From Chloroflexota bacterium (GTDB lineage Bacteria > Chloroflexota > Dehalococcoidia > DSTF01 > JACRBR01): a DNA stretch of 20,325 nucleotides. Made by a program: the position numbers and the translations under genes. The stretch is taken from assembly GCA_025355835.1 (NCBI GenBank), contig JANXYW010000400.1, positions 1-20,325 on the forward strand. The letters are read 5' to 3'. The notes below the pieces were generated by a model. The model had not been told where the DNA came from. It worked only from the letters and a program-made list of their open reading frames with translations, and searched no databases. Below are positions 13,773 to 20,325 of this stretch, piece after piece (position 1 is the first letter of the stretch; each line of letters begins with the position of its first letter).

Positions 13773-13811
13773 GGAGTGCGGCTCGCCGCGCGGCAAGAGC
13801 CATCCGGCGGC

Positions 13812-13840
13812 TTGAGGGCGTATCGCCGCGCTGTTAGAAT
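13812..13840 (+). promoter_or_regulatory. Promoter for tRNA-Val
   Basis: TTGAGG (13812-13817), a 17-base spacer and TAGAAT (13835-13840; 5 of 6) form a good housekeeping promoter. The -10 ends 31 bases before the tRNA, suiting a short 5' leader. Confidence 0.65.
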
Positions 13841-13871
13841 GCTGCGAACACGCGATCGCAGGTGCGTCCGC

Positions 13872-13947
13872 GGGCGGTTGGCTCAGCTGGTAGAGCGCTT
13901 CCTTCACACGGAAGAGGTCACAGGTTCGAGTCCTGTACCGCCCACCA
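13872..13947 (+). tRNA. tRNA-Val (anticodon CAC)
   Basis: All arms fold. The 7-bp acceptor is GGGCGGT with ACCGCCC, the D arm is GCTC...GAGC, the anticodon stem is CTTCC/GGAAG around loop TTCACAC (anticodon CAC, reading GTG), and the T arm is ACAGG-TTCGAGT-CCTGT. ACCA at the 3' end is encoded. Confidence 0.96.
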
Positions 13948-14022
13948 CTACTTCAAGACTAACGATGGGTTCCCTACACACCGGCCGGCTCTGGCTCGCG
14001 CCGAACCGCACGTCGCCCGGGA

Positions 14023-14508
14023 TCACGCGACGATCTCAACTTCGCCCTCGATTTCGACCGGAATGTTGAAGGGAAGCTCGGCGAGGCCGACCGCGCTGCG
14101 GGCGTGAGCGCCAACTTCCGGTCCGTAGAGCTCGAGGATGAGATCGGAGAACCCGTTTATGACGCTCGGCTGCTGCTGAAAGCCCGGTGCAGAGTTGACC
14201 ATGCCAAAGATTCGACCCCAGGATGCGACCCGATCGAGGTCACCCAGGGCCCGCTGCAGGCTGCCAAGGATCGAAAGCGCGGTCAGGCGCGCGGCAACAT
14301 AGCCTTGTTCCACCGAAACCTCGCGACCGAGTTTGCCCAGAGGCTGAGCCAGCGAACCGTCCGCGTTCTGCGGCCCGTGACCCGAAATGAGGGCGCGGCG
14401 ACCGATGAGTCGCACGAACTGAAACGGCAACACAACGCCCGGCGGCGGTTGCAATGGCGGTGGCAGAACGAGGCCGAGTGCAGCAAGTCGCGATTCGATG
14501 TTCGCCAT
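14023..14508 (-). CDS. RidA/YjgF-family protein
   Basis: A 161-residue member of the RidA (YjgF) family, a trimeric cytoplasmic fold that deaminates reactive enamine/imine intermediates or acts in related chemistry. ALISGHGPQNADGSL (about 39-53), VEQGYVAARLTALSILGSLQ, RVASWGRIFGMVNSAPGF, INGFSDLILELYG and HARSAVGLAELPFNIPVEIE follow the family order. It is of the longer subgroup beginning IESRLAALGLVLP. The arginine in HARSAVG (about 136), equivalent to the RidA carboxylate-binding Arg, is present. ATG 14508 is preferred over the TTG at 14559 because homology starts there and TACGAT ends six bases upstream. It lies between tRNA genes on the opposite strand. Confidence 0.88.
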   Translation of the reverse strand: MANIESRLAALGLVLPPPLQPPPGVVLPFQFVRLIGRRALISGHGPQNADGSLAQPLGKLGREVSVEQGYVAARLTALSILGSLQRALGDLDRVASWGRIFGMVNSAPGFQQQPSVINGFSDLILELYGPEVGAHARSAVGLAELPFNIPVEIEGEVEIVA

Positions 14509-14520
14509 GTCGGCATCGTA
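14509..14520 (-). promoter_or_regulatory. Candidate leaderless -10 element for the RidA-family gene
   Basis: Minus-strand TACGAT (4 of 6; fits TANNNT) is followed by six bases and ATG 14508. No Shine-Dalgarno is present. Confidence 0.35.
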
Positions 14521-14622
14521 GAGGGCACGCTTCGACGTGGCAATCTGGCCGGGCGCCAAGATGGAGCCGTTTAGCGATGCTCACCGATCCCACGGGCGAA
14601 AAGCGAGATCCGACACGCTCGC

Positions 14623-14651
14623 TTGTAGGCGATCCACGCCCCTGCTACAAT
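14623..14651 (+). promoter_or_regulatory. Promoter for the tRNA-Leu/Arg/Met cluster
   Basis: TTGTAG (14623-14628), a 17-base spacer and TACAAT (14646-14651; 5 of 6) lie 25 bases before tRNA-Leu. The three tRNAs behind it follow closely and end at a hairpin, so one transcript is likely. Confidence 0.6.
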
Positions 14652-14676
14652 CCCCAAGCTGTCGCGGACGGCCCAC

Positions 14677-14762
14677 GCCGAGGTGGCGGAACGGCAGACG
14701 CGCTACGTTCAGGGCGTAGTGTCCGCAAGGGCGTGCGGGTTCAAATCCCGCCCTCGGCACCA
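14677..14762 (+). tRNA. tRNA-Leu (anticodon CAG)
   Basis: An 86-base class II tRNA with a long variable arm (TGTCCGCAAGGGCGT). The acceptor is GCCGAGG with CCTCGGC, the anticodon stem is CTACG/CGTAG with loop TTCAGGG (anticodon CAG, reading CTG), and the T arm is GCGGG-TTCAAAT-CCCGC. ACCA is encoded. Confidence 0.96.
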
Positions 14763-14790
14763 TTGTGTTCCGCATTCGCGCAGTACGCAT

Positions 14791-14866
14791 GCGCTTGTAG
14801 CTCAGTGGATAGAGCGCTACCCTGCGGAGGTAGAGGTCGTGGGTTCGAATCCCGCCAAGCGTACCA
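14791..14866 (+). tRNA. tRNA-Arg (anticodon GCG)
   Basis: A 76-base tRNA. The acceptor GCGCTTG pairs with CAAGCGT (one G-U at the end), the D arm is GCTC...GAGC, the anticodon stem is CTACC/GGTAG with loop CTGCGGA (anticodon GCG, reading CGC), and the T arm is GTGGG-TTCGAAT-CCCGC. ACCA is encoded. Most bacteria use ACG (edited to inosine) for this box, so GCG is unusual. Confidence 0.93.
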
Positions 14867-14898
14867 TTCCCCACTCAATCGGATGCGCCGGCGTCCAC

Positions 14899-14974
14899 GG
14901 CAGCGTAGCTCAGAGGCTAGAGCAACCGGCTCATAATCGGTAGGTCGTTGGTTCGATTCCAACCGCTGCTACCA
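14899..14974 (+). tRNA. tRNA-Met (CAT), probably elongator
   Basis: A 76-base tRNA. The acceptor GGCAGCG pairs with CGCTGCT (terminal G-U), and the anticodon stem is ACCGG/TCGGT with loop CTCATAA (anticodon CAT). It lacks the initiator traits (no 1-72 mismatch, no GGG/CCC anticodon stem). Elongator Met is favoured, but tRNA-Ile with a lysidine-modified CAT cannot be excluded from sequence alone. ACCA is encoded. Confidence 0.9.
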
Positions 14975-14982
14975 GCAACCAC

Positions 14983-15003
14983 AGAGCGACCGACGGTCGC
15001 TCT
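14983..15003 (+). terminator. Terminator of the tRNA cluster
   Basis: AGAGCGACC and GGTCGCTCT form a perfect 9-bp stem with a 3-base loop, nine bases after the last tRNA. The tail (TTCGC) is T-poor. It lies between the tRNA cluster and the convergent GH3 gene. Confidence 0.7.
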
Positions 15004-15025
15004 TTCGCATCTCCAGAGCGCCCAC

Positions 15026-17911
15026 TCAGACCGTCGCGGCGTCGAGCCGGAAGCCCTGTCCGCGCAGCGTGACGATGTACGACCGCTCGCCGCCCGCCTG
15101 CGTCAGGCGTTCGCGCACGCGCCGCACCAACGCGTCAAGCGCCTCCTCGGACACACCCTCCGCATGCGCGTCCGGCCACACCTGCAGCACCAACTCCTCA
15201 CGTGCGACGACCTTGCCCGCACGCTGATAGAGGTACGCTAACAAACGGAACTGCTCGCCCGAGAGCGCCGGTCGCACCTCATCCCCCTTCACGTAAACCC
15301 GGCGTGTTTCGGCATCCACGCGCAGTGCAGGCGGCTCGACCGGCGCCATAGGCGTCGGCGGCGTAATCACCGCGGCGTCCAGCACGGCGACCGGCGCGCG
15401 CCGCCGCCGATACGTCATCGCACCAAACCCAGCGGCCACCGCCAGCGCAATCGCCGCAGGAATGCCGATCGCCAGCGCCAGTAGCGGCACGTTCGAGCCA
15501 CTGCCCCCCGGCGCCGGAGTAGCCTCTACCGGGCCTGACGTCGGCTCCAGCGTCGGGCCGCTGACGATCGCGCCGGACACCGTGATCGTCAGCGGCTTCG
15601 ACACGATGCCCGCGACACGCGCGATCGCCGTGTACGCGCCTGGCCCGTTGAGGATCACCTGCGCACCCGCGAGACCATCGGTCGTCGTCCCCGTGGCGGC
15701 CGTCGTACCGCCATTCGCACGCGCCAGCTCGAACGAGGCCACGGTTCCGTCCGGTACCGGATTACCGTTCTTATCCACGATCGGCCCGGCAACCAGGGCG
15801 ATGGTGCGCGCGTCTTTCACGGCGTTGGACTGCTGTCCGAAGACGGCCACGAGGATCTCTCGCGTTGCATCCGCCTGCACGGCGTCCCCAACGTTGTAGA
15901 ACACGCCAGGCACATTCACGGGCGAATGTCCTTTGGGCGCGATGTCACCGAACAGTGCGCGGAAGCCCGCCTCGATCGCCGCATCGGTCTTGTTGTACAC
16001 GGCGAAGTACGCGGCGAGCTTGCTGACCTCTGTCGAATCGAGATGATACGGCACGTTGTACGCGATACCGATCAGGTTCTTGTTGCGCAGATCGATCGGC
16101 GACGCGAGCAGCCGCTTCGCGGCACCCGACACCGGTCTGCCGATCGGGTTGTACTCGGTCAGCGCCAGCACGATCCACGACGCATCGCCGACCGCTTTAC
16201 CGATCGCGGCGTTCACGGGATCCGTCGGCGCGCCGAGCCACGCGTCCAACTCGGCGTAGCTAACCGTTGTCACGTCTTCCGCACGTATCCGCGCGCTACC
16301 GCCCGGTCCATACAGCGCCAGCAGCGATTCTTGGAGCGCCGCCTTCCGCATCACCCGATACGGATAGCAGTCCTCCCAGCACTCGACGATCAATACACGA
16401 TCCGGCGTTACGGGACCGCGCGGCAACCGCGCTCGCAGCTCGGCGACGCTCTGCGGCTGCAGCAGCGTCAGTGCGTCCTCCGCTAGCGTGCGCATCGCGT
16501 CGGCGCCGCCGCCCGCGACCGTCGAAGCGGCGGCCGTATCGACCACGACCTGATCGAGATGAAGCTTCGGGTACAACTTCGCCTTCGTCGCGATGACGTG
16601 CCGAACCGCATCGTCGGCCCGGCGCCGGAAGTCCGGATCCGATGCATACTGCTGCCGCATGTACGTGACGCTGTCCTGGATCAGCGGAAGCTGGTTCGAC
16701 TTCCAGCCGTTGTGATCCGGATCTTTGTAGAACTCAACCAGCGGCAACAGATCGCTGCCCGCCAGCAGCGCATCCCGCACGACCGTGCGATTCGGAAAGT
16801 CGGCATTGCCCGTCTCTTGCGCGTACCACTTCTTGACGGCGGGCACGCCGAGCGAATCGCTCATAACCAGGTGCGATGTCCGCCACTTCGCAAACTCCGG
16901 CAGATCCATCAGCGCCTTGAACGCCGGCGCGTCAAGCGAGATCGGTCTCGTGAACGGCGTCGCCGCGCCCGCCACGAAGTTGCGATAGCGGATGTGCGAC
17001 ACCATCATGGCGTCCGTCGTAGCGCCGAGATCGGCATCGTCTACGCGATCCGCCTCCGCGAACGGCGCCAGGTCGGACGCACGCAACTGGTCGAGCGACT
17101 TGTTCACGGTCGGCACTTCGTTGTCGGTGCCGCGGTCGCTGCCGCCGTGACCGGGAAAGTGTTTCACGACCGTGAGCAAGCGGCTCCCACTGCCCGCGTG
17201 GACGCCGCGCACGTACGCGCGCCCCAGTTCGCCCACCCACGCCGCATCGCCGCCGAATGATCGAATGCCGATGTCGCCATTCCCGCCAGATCGCGGATTG
17301 CCCAAAACATCGACGACCGGCCCCAGCAGCATGTTGACGCCAGCGGCCGACAACTCCTTCCCGACGACCGCGCCCGCGGCCTCGGCGTCCTTCTTGCTCC
17401 ATGTCGCACCAATCGTCATAGCGTTCGGCACGGACGTGAACCCGTGCGTCACGTTGGTATACGGAAAGAGATCGCCTTCGTTGTCCGTGGCGACGAAGAT
17501 CGGCAGGAAGTACTCGCCGGTTGCAGCGTCAGTGCGCCGCGTCGCCTCGAACGCACGCTGCTGCAGCCCATTCGTTAGCGTCGCAAGCTGTCCGGCCGTG
17601 TCATCGCGATTGACAATATTGCCGTTGCTCGACGTCACCAGCACCGCGCCGACCTTGTAGTCGCGTAGCAGCGCCGCGATATCGGACGGCGCAGAAACGT
17701 CGTCGCCAACGAAGTTCACCATCACCAACTGGCCGACGCGCTCGTCCGGCGTCAGCGACGCCAGTACGCGTTCGACAAACGCATCGTCCGCGCCCTGCGC
17801 ACGCACCGCCGGCGGAGATGCAGCGCTTCGGACGCACGCCAGCGCGCACACGGCAATAGCAGCGAGGACGAGCACGACCCGAGAAATCGACCGCGGTTGT
17901 GTCATGGGCAT
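15026..17911 (-). CDS. Membrane GH3 glycoside hydrolase fused to a cytoplasmic winged-helix DNA-binding domain
   Basis: A 961-residue protein in five parts. A signal sequence or first membrane helix spans about 11-29. A GH3 catalytic barrel (about 45-450) has IFVATDNEG (138-146), GVNMLLGPVVDVLGNPR (191-207), KHFPGHGGSD (250-259) and the nucleophile D352 in LVMSDSLG. A GH3 C-terminal domain (about 475-665) ends AYFAVYNKTDAAIEAGFRAL and PVNVPGVFYN. A bacterial Ig-like (Big-1-type) domain spans about 690-780. After a Pro/Ser linker come a membrane helix (about 808-831), the stop-transfer RRRR (835-838), and an OmpR/PhoB-type winged helix (862-957; LSGEQFRLLAYLYQRAGKVVAREEL, ALDALVRRVRERL, IVTLRGQGFRL). 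The hydrolase would face outside and the DNA-binding end inside, as in ToxR-like one-component regulators. The NagZ Asp-Ser-His catalytic loop is replaced (DNE at 263-265). Start may be ATG 17911 or 17905; the latter suits a leaderless transcript. Domain calls firm; the regulatory role is inferred. Confidence 0.88.
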   Translation of the reverse strand: MPMTQPRSISRVVLVLAAIAVCALACVRSAASPPAVRAQGADDAFVERVLASLTPDERVGQLVMVNFVGDDVSAPSDIAALLRDYKVGAVLVTSSNGNIVNRDDTAGQLATLTNGLQQRAFEATRRTDAATGEYFLPIFVATDNEGDLFPYTNVTHGFTSVPNAMTIGATWSKKDAEAAGAVVGKELSAAGVNMLLGPVVDVLGNPRSGGNGDIGIRSFGGDAAWVGELGRAYVRGVHAGSGSRLLTVVKHFPGHGGSDRGTDNEVPTVNKSLDQLRASDLAPFAEADRVDDADLGATTDAMMVSHIRYRNFVAGAATPFTRPISLDAPAFKALMDLPEFAKWRTSHLVMSDSLGVPAVKKWYAQETGNADFPNRTVVRDALLAGSDLLPLVEFYKDPDHNGWKSNQLPLIQDSVTYMRQQYASDPDFRRRADDAVRHVIATKAKLYPKLHLDQVVVDTAAASTVAGGGADAMRTLAEDALTLLQPQSVAELRARLPRGPVTPDRVLIVECWEDCYPYRVMRKAALQESLLALYGPGGSARIRAEDVTTVSYAELDAWLGAPTDPVNAAIGKAVGDASWIVLALTEYNPIGRPVSGAAKRLLASPIDLRNKNLIGIAYNVPYHLDSTEVSKLAAYFAVYNKTDAAIEAGFRALFGDIAPKGHSPVNVPGVFYNVGDAVQADATREILVAVFGQQSNAVKDARTIALVAGPIVDKNGNPVPDGTVASFELARANGGTTAATGTTTDGLAGAQVILNGPGAYTAIARVAGIVSKPLTITVSGAIVSGPTLEPTSGPVEATPAPGGSGSNVPLLALAIGIPAAIALAVAAGFGAMTYRRRRAPVAVLDAAVITPPTPMAPVEPPALRVDAETRRVYVKGDEVRPALSGEQFRLLAYLYQRAGKVVAREELVLQVWPDAHAEGVSEEALDALVRRVRERLTQAGGERSYIVTLRGQGFRLDAATV

Positions 17912-17931
17912 GAGTATGCGGCCTGCGCCGG

Positions 17932-17961
17932 CGTATAGATAGCAAGTTGCATACGTAACAA
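17932..17961 (-). promoter_or_regulatory. Candidate promoter for the GH3/winged-helix gene
   Basis: Minus-strand TTGTTA (17961-17956), an 18-base spacer and TATACG (17937-17932) lie about 21-27 bases before the start. An imperfect dyad (GTTG-N9-CAAC) covers the -35, a possible site for autoregulation. A nearer CATACT (17918-17913) would instead give a leaderless start at ATG 17905. Only one of the two need be used. Confidence 0.4.
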
Positions 17962-18057
17962 CGCGAGGCCGCGACGAAGGTTAACCGGCGTGTCAGCGAT
18001 GAGTCACATCCGGCCGGGCGATCATCGAATTCGCAGACGCGAGCACCCAACCTACAA

Positions 18058-18082
18058 GGGGCGGATCTGTGTGTCCGCCCCC
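18058..18082 (-). terminator. Hairpin terminator downstream of the APH-fold kinase
   Basis: GGGGCGGA pairs with TCCGCCCC across an 8-base loop (one extra C allows slippage). It lies about 28 bases past the kinase stop on the minus strand and is followed by TTGTAGG. It separates the kinase from the GH3 gene. Confidence 0.65.
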
Positions 18083-18109
18083 TTGCAACGCAACTGCCAC
18101 GGTCAAGCA

Positions 18110-19129
18110 TCACAAGCCAAGCACAGCGGTCCACGCCTCCAGCGACCGCGCAAATCGCGGCAGCTGCTCGACGTTGCGCCGCACGACATTCGCTCCGAGC
18201 TCCCGGTCGGCATCGTCGCGAACGCGCTCCCCGAGGGCGCGGCGCACGTTGAAGTCGAACCAGCCGAGTCGCAGCGACACTAGCTCCGCGAGATCCGTTG
18301 CACGGAACGGCTCGTCGTCGCCGCCAGCCCGCCGGTACGCATCGACGTACGTACGCGCGTTCGCTGCATCAGGATCGCCAAGATGCACGCCCGCCCACGC
18401 CAACGCATGGTTCGCAATGTCATGCCTTGGATTCACAGGGCCGGCCTGATCCCAATCGACCAGCAGCAGATAGCCGGCGTCCGTATGCATGAAGTTCTTC
18501 ATGTCGGCGTCTCGGTGGCTGAGCAGCAGCGGCGTCGTGTCGTCGTGTGCCAATGTGAGATACGCCTCCAGCTCGGCGATCGCTGGAAGTAGCCCTCGCA
18601 GATCCTTCGCCAACTCGGCGTCAACGCTCTGAGCCTGTTCGGCTCGAGCGAGCCAGTGCTCCCTGCCGAACACGGGGAGCGCGTCCGCCACCGCGGCATC
18701 CGCCCACATGTGCAGCGCGTGGATCTGCGCCAGGATCGTCCCAACACGCCGCACCACCTCGACGGGATATACGGTGCCGTTGTCCAGCTTCTCGCCGTCG
18801 ACCCACTCGTGCGCTCGCACCGTGATCGCCACCCCACTGCTGACGATCTCAGCGAGACAGCGCCCCGTTTCAGCGACCGGCACGGGTCGCGGCATCGGCA
18901 CGCCGGCTGCAAACGCCGCCTGTTCGAGCGCGAACCCGCGGTCGAACCACGCCACATAGTCGGCGCGATCGGCGTCGCGGTTCATCTCTTTGACCGCGAA
19001 GACGCCGCGATCCGTTTCGATGCGCCACAGCCGGTTCGTCAGCCCGCCCGCAACCGCACGTGGTGCACCGCGCGGCGCGCCAAGATCGAACATGTCGCAG
19101 ACCGCGCGCACGGCGGCGTCTTCCATCAC
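18110..19129 (-). CDS. APH-fold (aminoglycoside phosphotransferase family) small-molecule kinase
   Basis: A 339-residue kinase-fold protein of the APH / homoserine kinase type II / choline kinase group. VAGGLTNRLWRIETDRG (26-42) is the glycine loop, K47 in FAVKEMN the ATP lysine, SHRDADMKNFM (204-214) the catalytic loop with D207 and N212, and LLVDWDQAGPVNP (222-234) the metal-binding D225. All key residues are present, so it should be active. The acceptor is unknown; members phosphorylate antibiotics, amino acids, sugars or choline, and context near envelope genes allows a sugar or polyol. Start: GTG 19129, because TACAAT ends six bases before it (leaderless); ATG 19126 is the next codon. 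A terminator follows. Confidence 0.87.
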   Translation of the reverse strand: MMEDAAVRAVCDMFDLGAPRGAPRAVAGGLTNRLWRIETDRGVFAVKEMNRDADRADYVAWFDRGFALEQAAFAAGVPMPRPVPVAETGRCLAEIVSSGVAITVRAHEWVDGEKLDNGTVYPVEVVRRVGTILAQIHALHMWADAAVADALPVFGREHWLARAEQAQSVDAELAKDLRGLLPAIAELEAYLTLAHDDTTPLLLSHRDADMKNFMHTDAGYLLLVDWDQAGPVNPRHDIANHALAWAGVHLGDPDAANARTYVDAYRRAGGDDEPFRATDLAELVSLRLGWFDFNVRRALGERVRDDADRELGANVVRRNVEQLPRFARSLEAWTAVLGL

Positions 19130-19141
19130 AGAGCAATTGTA
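19130..19141 (-). promoter_or_regulatory. Leaderless -10 element for the APH-fold kinase
   Basis: Minus-strand TACAAT (5 of 6 to TATAAT) is followed by six bases and GTG 19129. No Shine-Dalgarno is present. This is the clearest of the leaderless candidates in the window. Confidence 0.5.
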
Positions 19142-19169
19142 GATTTTGGGTCGCGGAGCTTCCAGCTAG

Positions 19170-20282
19170 TTACGCAGCGCGAAGCAGGTCAGCAGGGATC
19201 TGCGGCCGCCCGACCAGCGACGCGAAGCGCTCGCTGTACGCACTGGCTACGTTGCGCCACGGCCACTTCGACAGCGTGAACCGCGCGAACTCTTCGCCCA
19301 GAAAGTGCCGCTGCACTGCCGGCAGCGAGAGAATCTGGTTCAGCGTGTGGACGTAGCCCCGTTCGTCGTTCGGCTCCACGATGAACGCGTTGCGCTCGTG
19401 CGCCAGCACGCGACCATCTTCCGCAGCGTTTGTCACGACGGGCACGCCGCCGGTTGCCAGCGCGATCGCCAACCGGCCAGCCGGGGCGCTCGGCGGCGGC
19501 TCGCTCGCCGCACACACCACGAACGCATCGACGCAGCGAGCAGCGGATGCGATGACGTCCGCAGTGAGCCTGCCGGTGTGCACACGGAAGTCGGCGCGTA
19601 CGCCGGGCGCACCGACGAGCAGCCGCGCGTCGCGGCGACTCGGCACGCCTAGCAGCAAGCACATCGGATTTGCTTCCAACTGGGGCAGTACGACATCGCG
19701 GAACCATCGCAAGTCGTTGCGGTTCTCCGGCCAAGGCACGGCCACCACCAACCGACCCGGGCGGGCGCCCTTGAGGGCGCCGGTCACGCGTGCCAGGCCC
19801 GACTTCGAAGGCCACGGCAGCGCGGACGCCGCCGGCGAAACGACCGACATCGGCAGGCGCGGCGCTCGGGCGCGCATCGCCTGCGAAACCGCCTCTTCGG
19901 CCGTGAATCCGTGATCGAGGTGGTTCATGGCGCGCACGGCCAACCGCGCGAGCGGCAGGCGCGACCCGGAATCGGCGGAAGAGACCGAGACCGAAACCGG
20001 CACATCGAACTGGCGCTGCAACATCATGCCGATGGCGGCGAACCGCGGGTCGAGGAGATGCACAAGTTCGAACCCATCGTAGCGGATCGCGCGCGATGCC
20101 TGTTTGAACACCGAGAGGGCCTGGCGAACGGGCGCCGTCGCCGGGATGTGCAGTGTCTCCGCGCACTGGCCGATCGCTGGTACGAGGTCGTCCCCGCAAA
20201 GGCCCAGCGGATCGCGATAGCTCCCCACCAGAAGGGCTCGCGGACGGGACGCGGCGGACGATCGGCCTTCTGGAGCCTTCAT
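19170..20282 (-). CDS. GT-B glycosyltransferase (GT4-like), possibly divergent
   Basis: A 370-residue cytoplasmic GT-B-type protein. The N-terminal half has a Rossmann-like start (PRALLVGSYRDPLG, 14-27) and a FELVHLLDPRFAAIG strand-loop. The C-terminal half has GRLVVAVPWPENRNDLRWFRDVVLP (176-200, the usual start of the donor domain), then AFVVCAASE (253-261) and AIALATGGVPVVTNAAEDGRVL (272-293), as in GT4 enzymes. E261 matches the first Glu of the GT4 E-x7-E motif, but the position of the second holds I273 rather than Glu. It may be a divergent or non-catalytic member, and the donor is unknown. Start ATG 20282 has GATACT six bases upstream and no Shine-Dalgarno. It probably acts on envelope glycans, given the neighbours. 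Confidence 0.75.
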   Translation of the reverse strand: MKAPEGRSSAASRPRALLVGSYRDPLGLCGDDLVPAIGQCAETLHIPATAPVRQALSVFKQASRAIRYDGFELVHLLDPRFAAIGMMLQRQFDVPVSVSVSSADSGSRLPLARLAVRAMNHLDHGFTAEEAVSQAMRARAPRLPMSVVSPAASALPWPSKSGLARVTGALKGARPGRLVVAVPWPENRNDLRWFRDVVLPQLEANPMCLLLGVPSRRDARLLVGAPGVRADFRVHTGRLTADVIASAARCVDAFVVCAASEPPPSAPAGRLAIALATGGVPVVTNAAEDGRVLAHERNAFIVEPNDERGYVHTLNQILSLPAVQRHFLGEEFARFTLSKWPWRNVASAYSERFASLVGRPQIPADLLRAA

Positions 20283-20294
20283 GTCGAGAGTATC
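20283..20294 (-). promoter_or_regulatory. Candidate leaderless -10 element for the GT-B gene
   Basis: Minus-strand GATACT (4 of 6) is followed by six bases and ATG 20282. No Shine-Dalgarno is present. Confidence 0.35.
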
Positions 20295-20325
20295 GAACGG
20301 GATCGTCAGGTGTAGACAGTAGGCA

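Noticed and set aside
14581..14962. Minus-strand frames with RDSNPRPLPPQGSALSTELQAH-like and GIRTHDLYLRR-like products
   Set aside because: These are the well-known false proteins read antisense to tRNA genes; the tRNAs on the plus strand explain the sequence fully.
1..20325. CRISPR array, prophage or toxin-antitoxin module
   Set aside because: No regularly spaced repeats, integrase, phage structural genes or paired small toxin genes were seen; the IS is the only mobile element supported.

Overview
This is a GC-rich window (roughly two thirds G+C by eye) that is densely coded on both strands, with short intergenic gaps. It looks like a free-living bacterium of the Chloroflexota (Dehalococcoidia-like) or, less likely, a deep actinobacterial relative. 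The reasons are the mix of CaiB/BaiF CoA-transferase with an F420-type luciferase-like oxidoreductase, GerW, DUF3024, a NicO-type metal permease beginning AHPLGNF, an MshD-like double acetyltransferase, and a GH3 enzyme of a subtype I associate with Chloroflexi. Several first genes of transcription units also look leaderless. The taxonomic call is an inference; no rRNA is present.

Layout. Positions 1-3658: the end of a LytR_C-domain protein, a convergent phosphoglucose/phosphomannose isomerase, then a divergent pair of a family III CoA-transferase and a luciferase-like monooxygenase. Positions 3797-5034: a DUF3024 protein and a secreted protein of unknown family built from Cys-x2-Gly...DPGPV repeats. 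Positions 5289-6951: an IS1182-type transposase with probable IS ends, followed by a REP-like palindrome. Positions 7029-9158: an EthD-fold protein and a large nickel/cobalt (NicO) exporter-like protein. Positions 9543-10271: an 89-residue membrane-linked protein coupled to a GerW-family protein. Positions 10280-13759 (minus strand): a thiol/redox-flavoured block made of a 55-residue double-CxxC protein, a Bcp peroxiredoxin, an MshD-like acetyltransferase, and a coupled lipoprotein/YdjM-like/OsmC operon. Positions 13872-14974: tRNA-Val, a RidA-family protein on the other strand, then a tRNA-Leu/Arg/Met cluster with promoter and terminator. Positions 15026-20282 (minus strand): a 961-residue GH3 transmembrane protein with a cytoplasmic winged helix, an APH-fold kinase and a GT-B glycosyltransferase.

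The most striking item is the GH3 protein. A signal-sequence-led, extracellular two-domain GH3 module plus an Ig-like domain is joined through one membrane helix to an OmpR-type DNA-binding domain. It reads as a one-piece cell-surface glycan sensor and transcription factor, and its GH3 active-site loop departs from the NagZ Asp-His dyad. The second general observation is that at least eight unit-leading genes without a Shine-Dalgarno have a -10-like hexamer ending 5-7 nt before the start codon, whereas operon-internal genes mostly carry good Shine-Dalgarno sequences.
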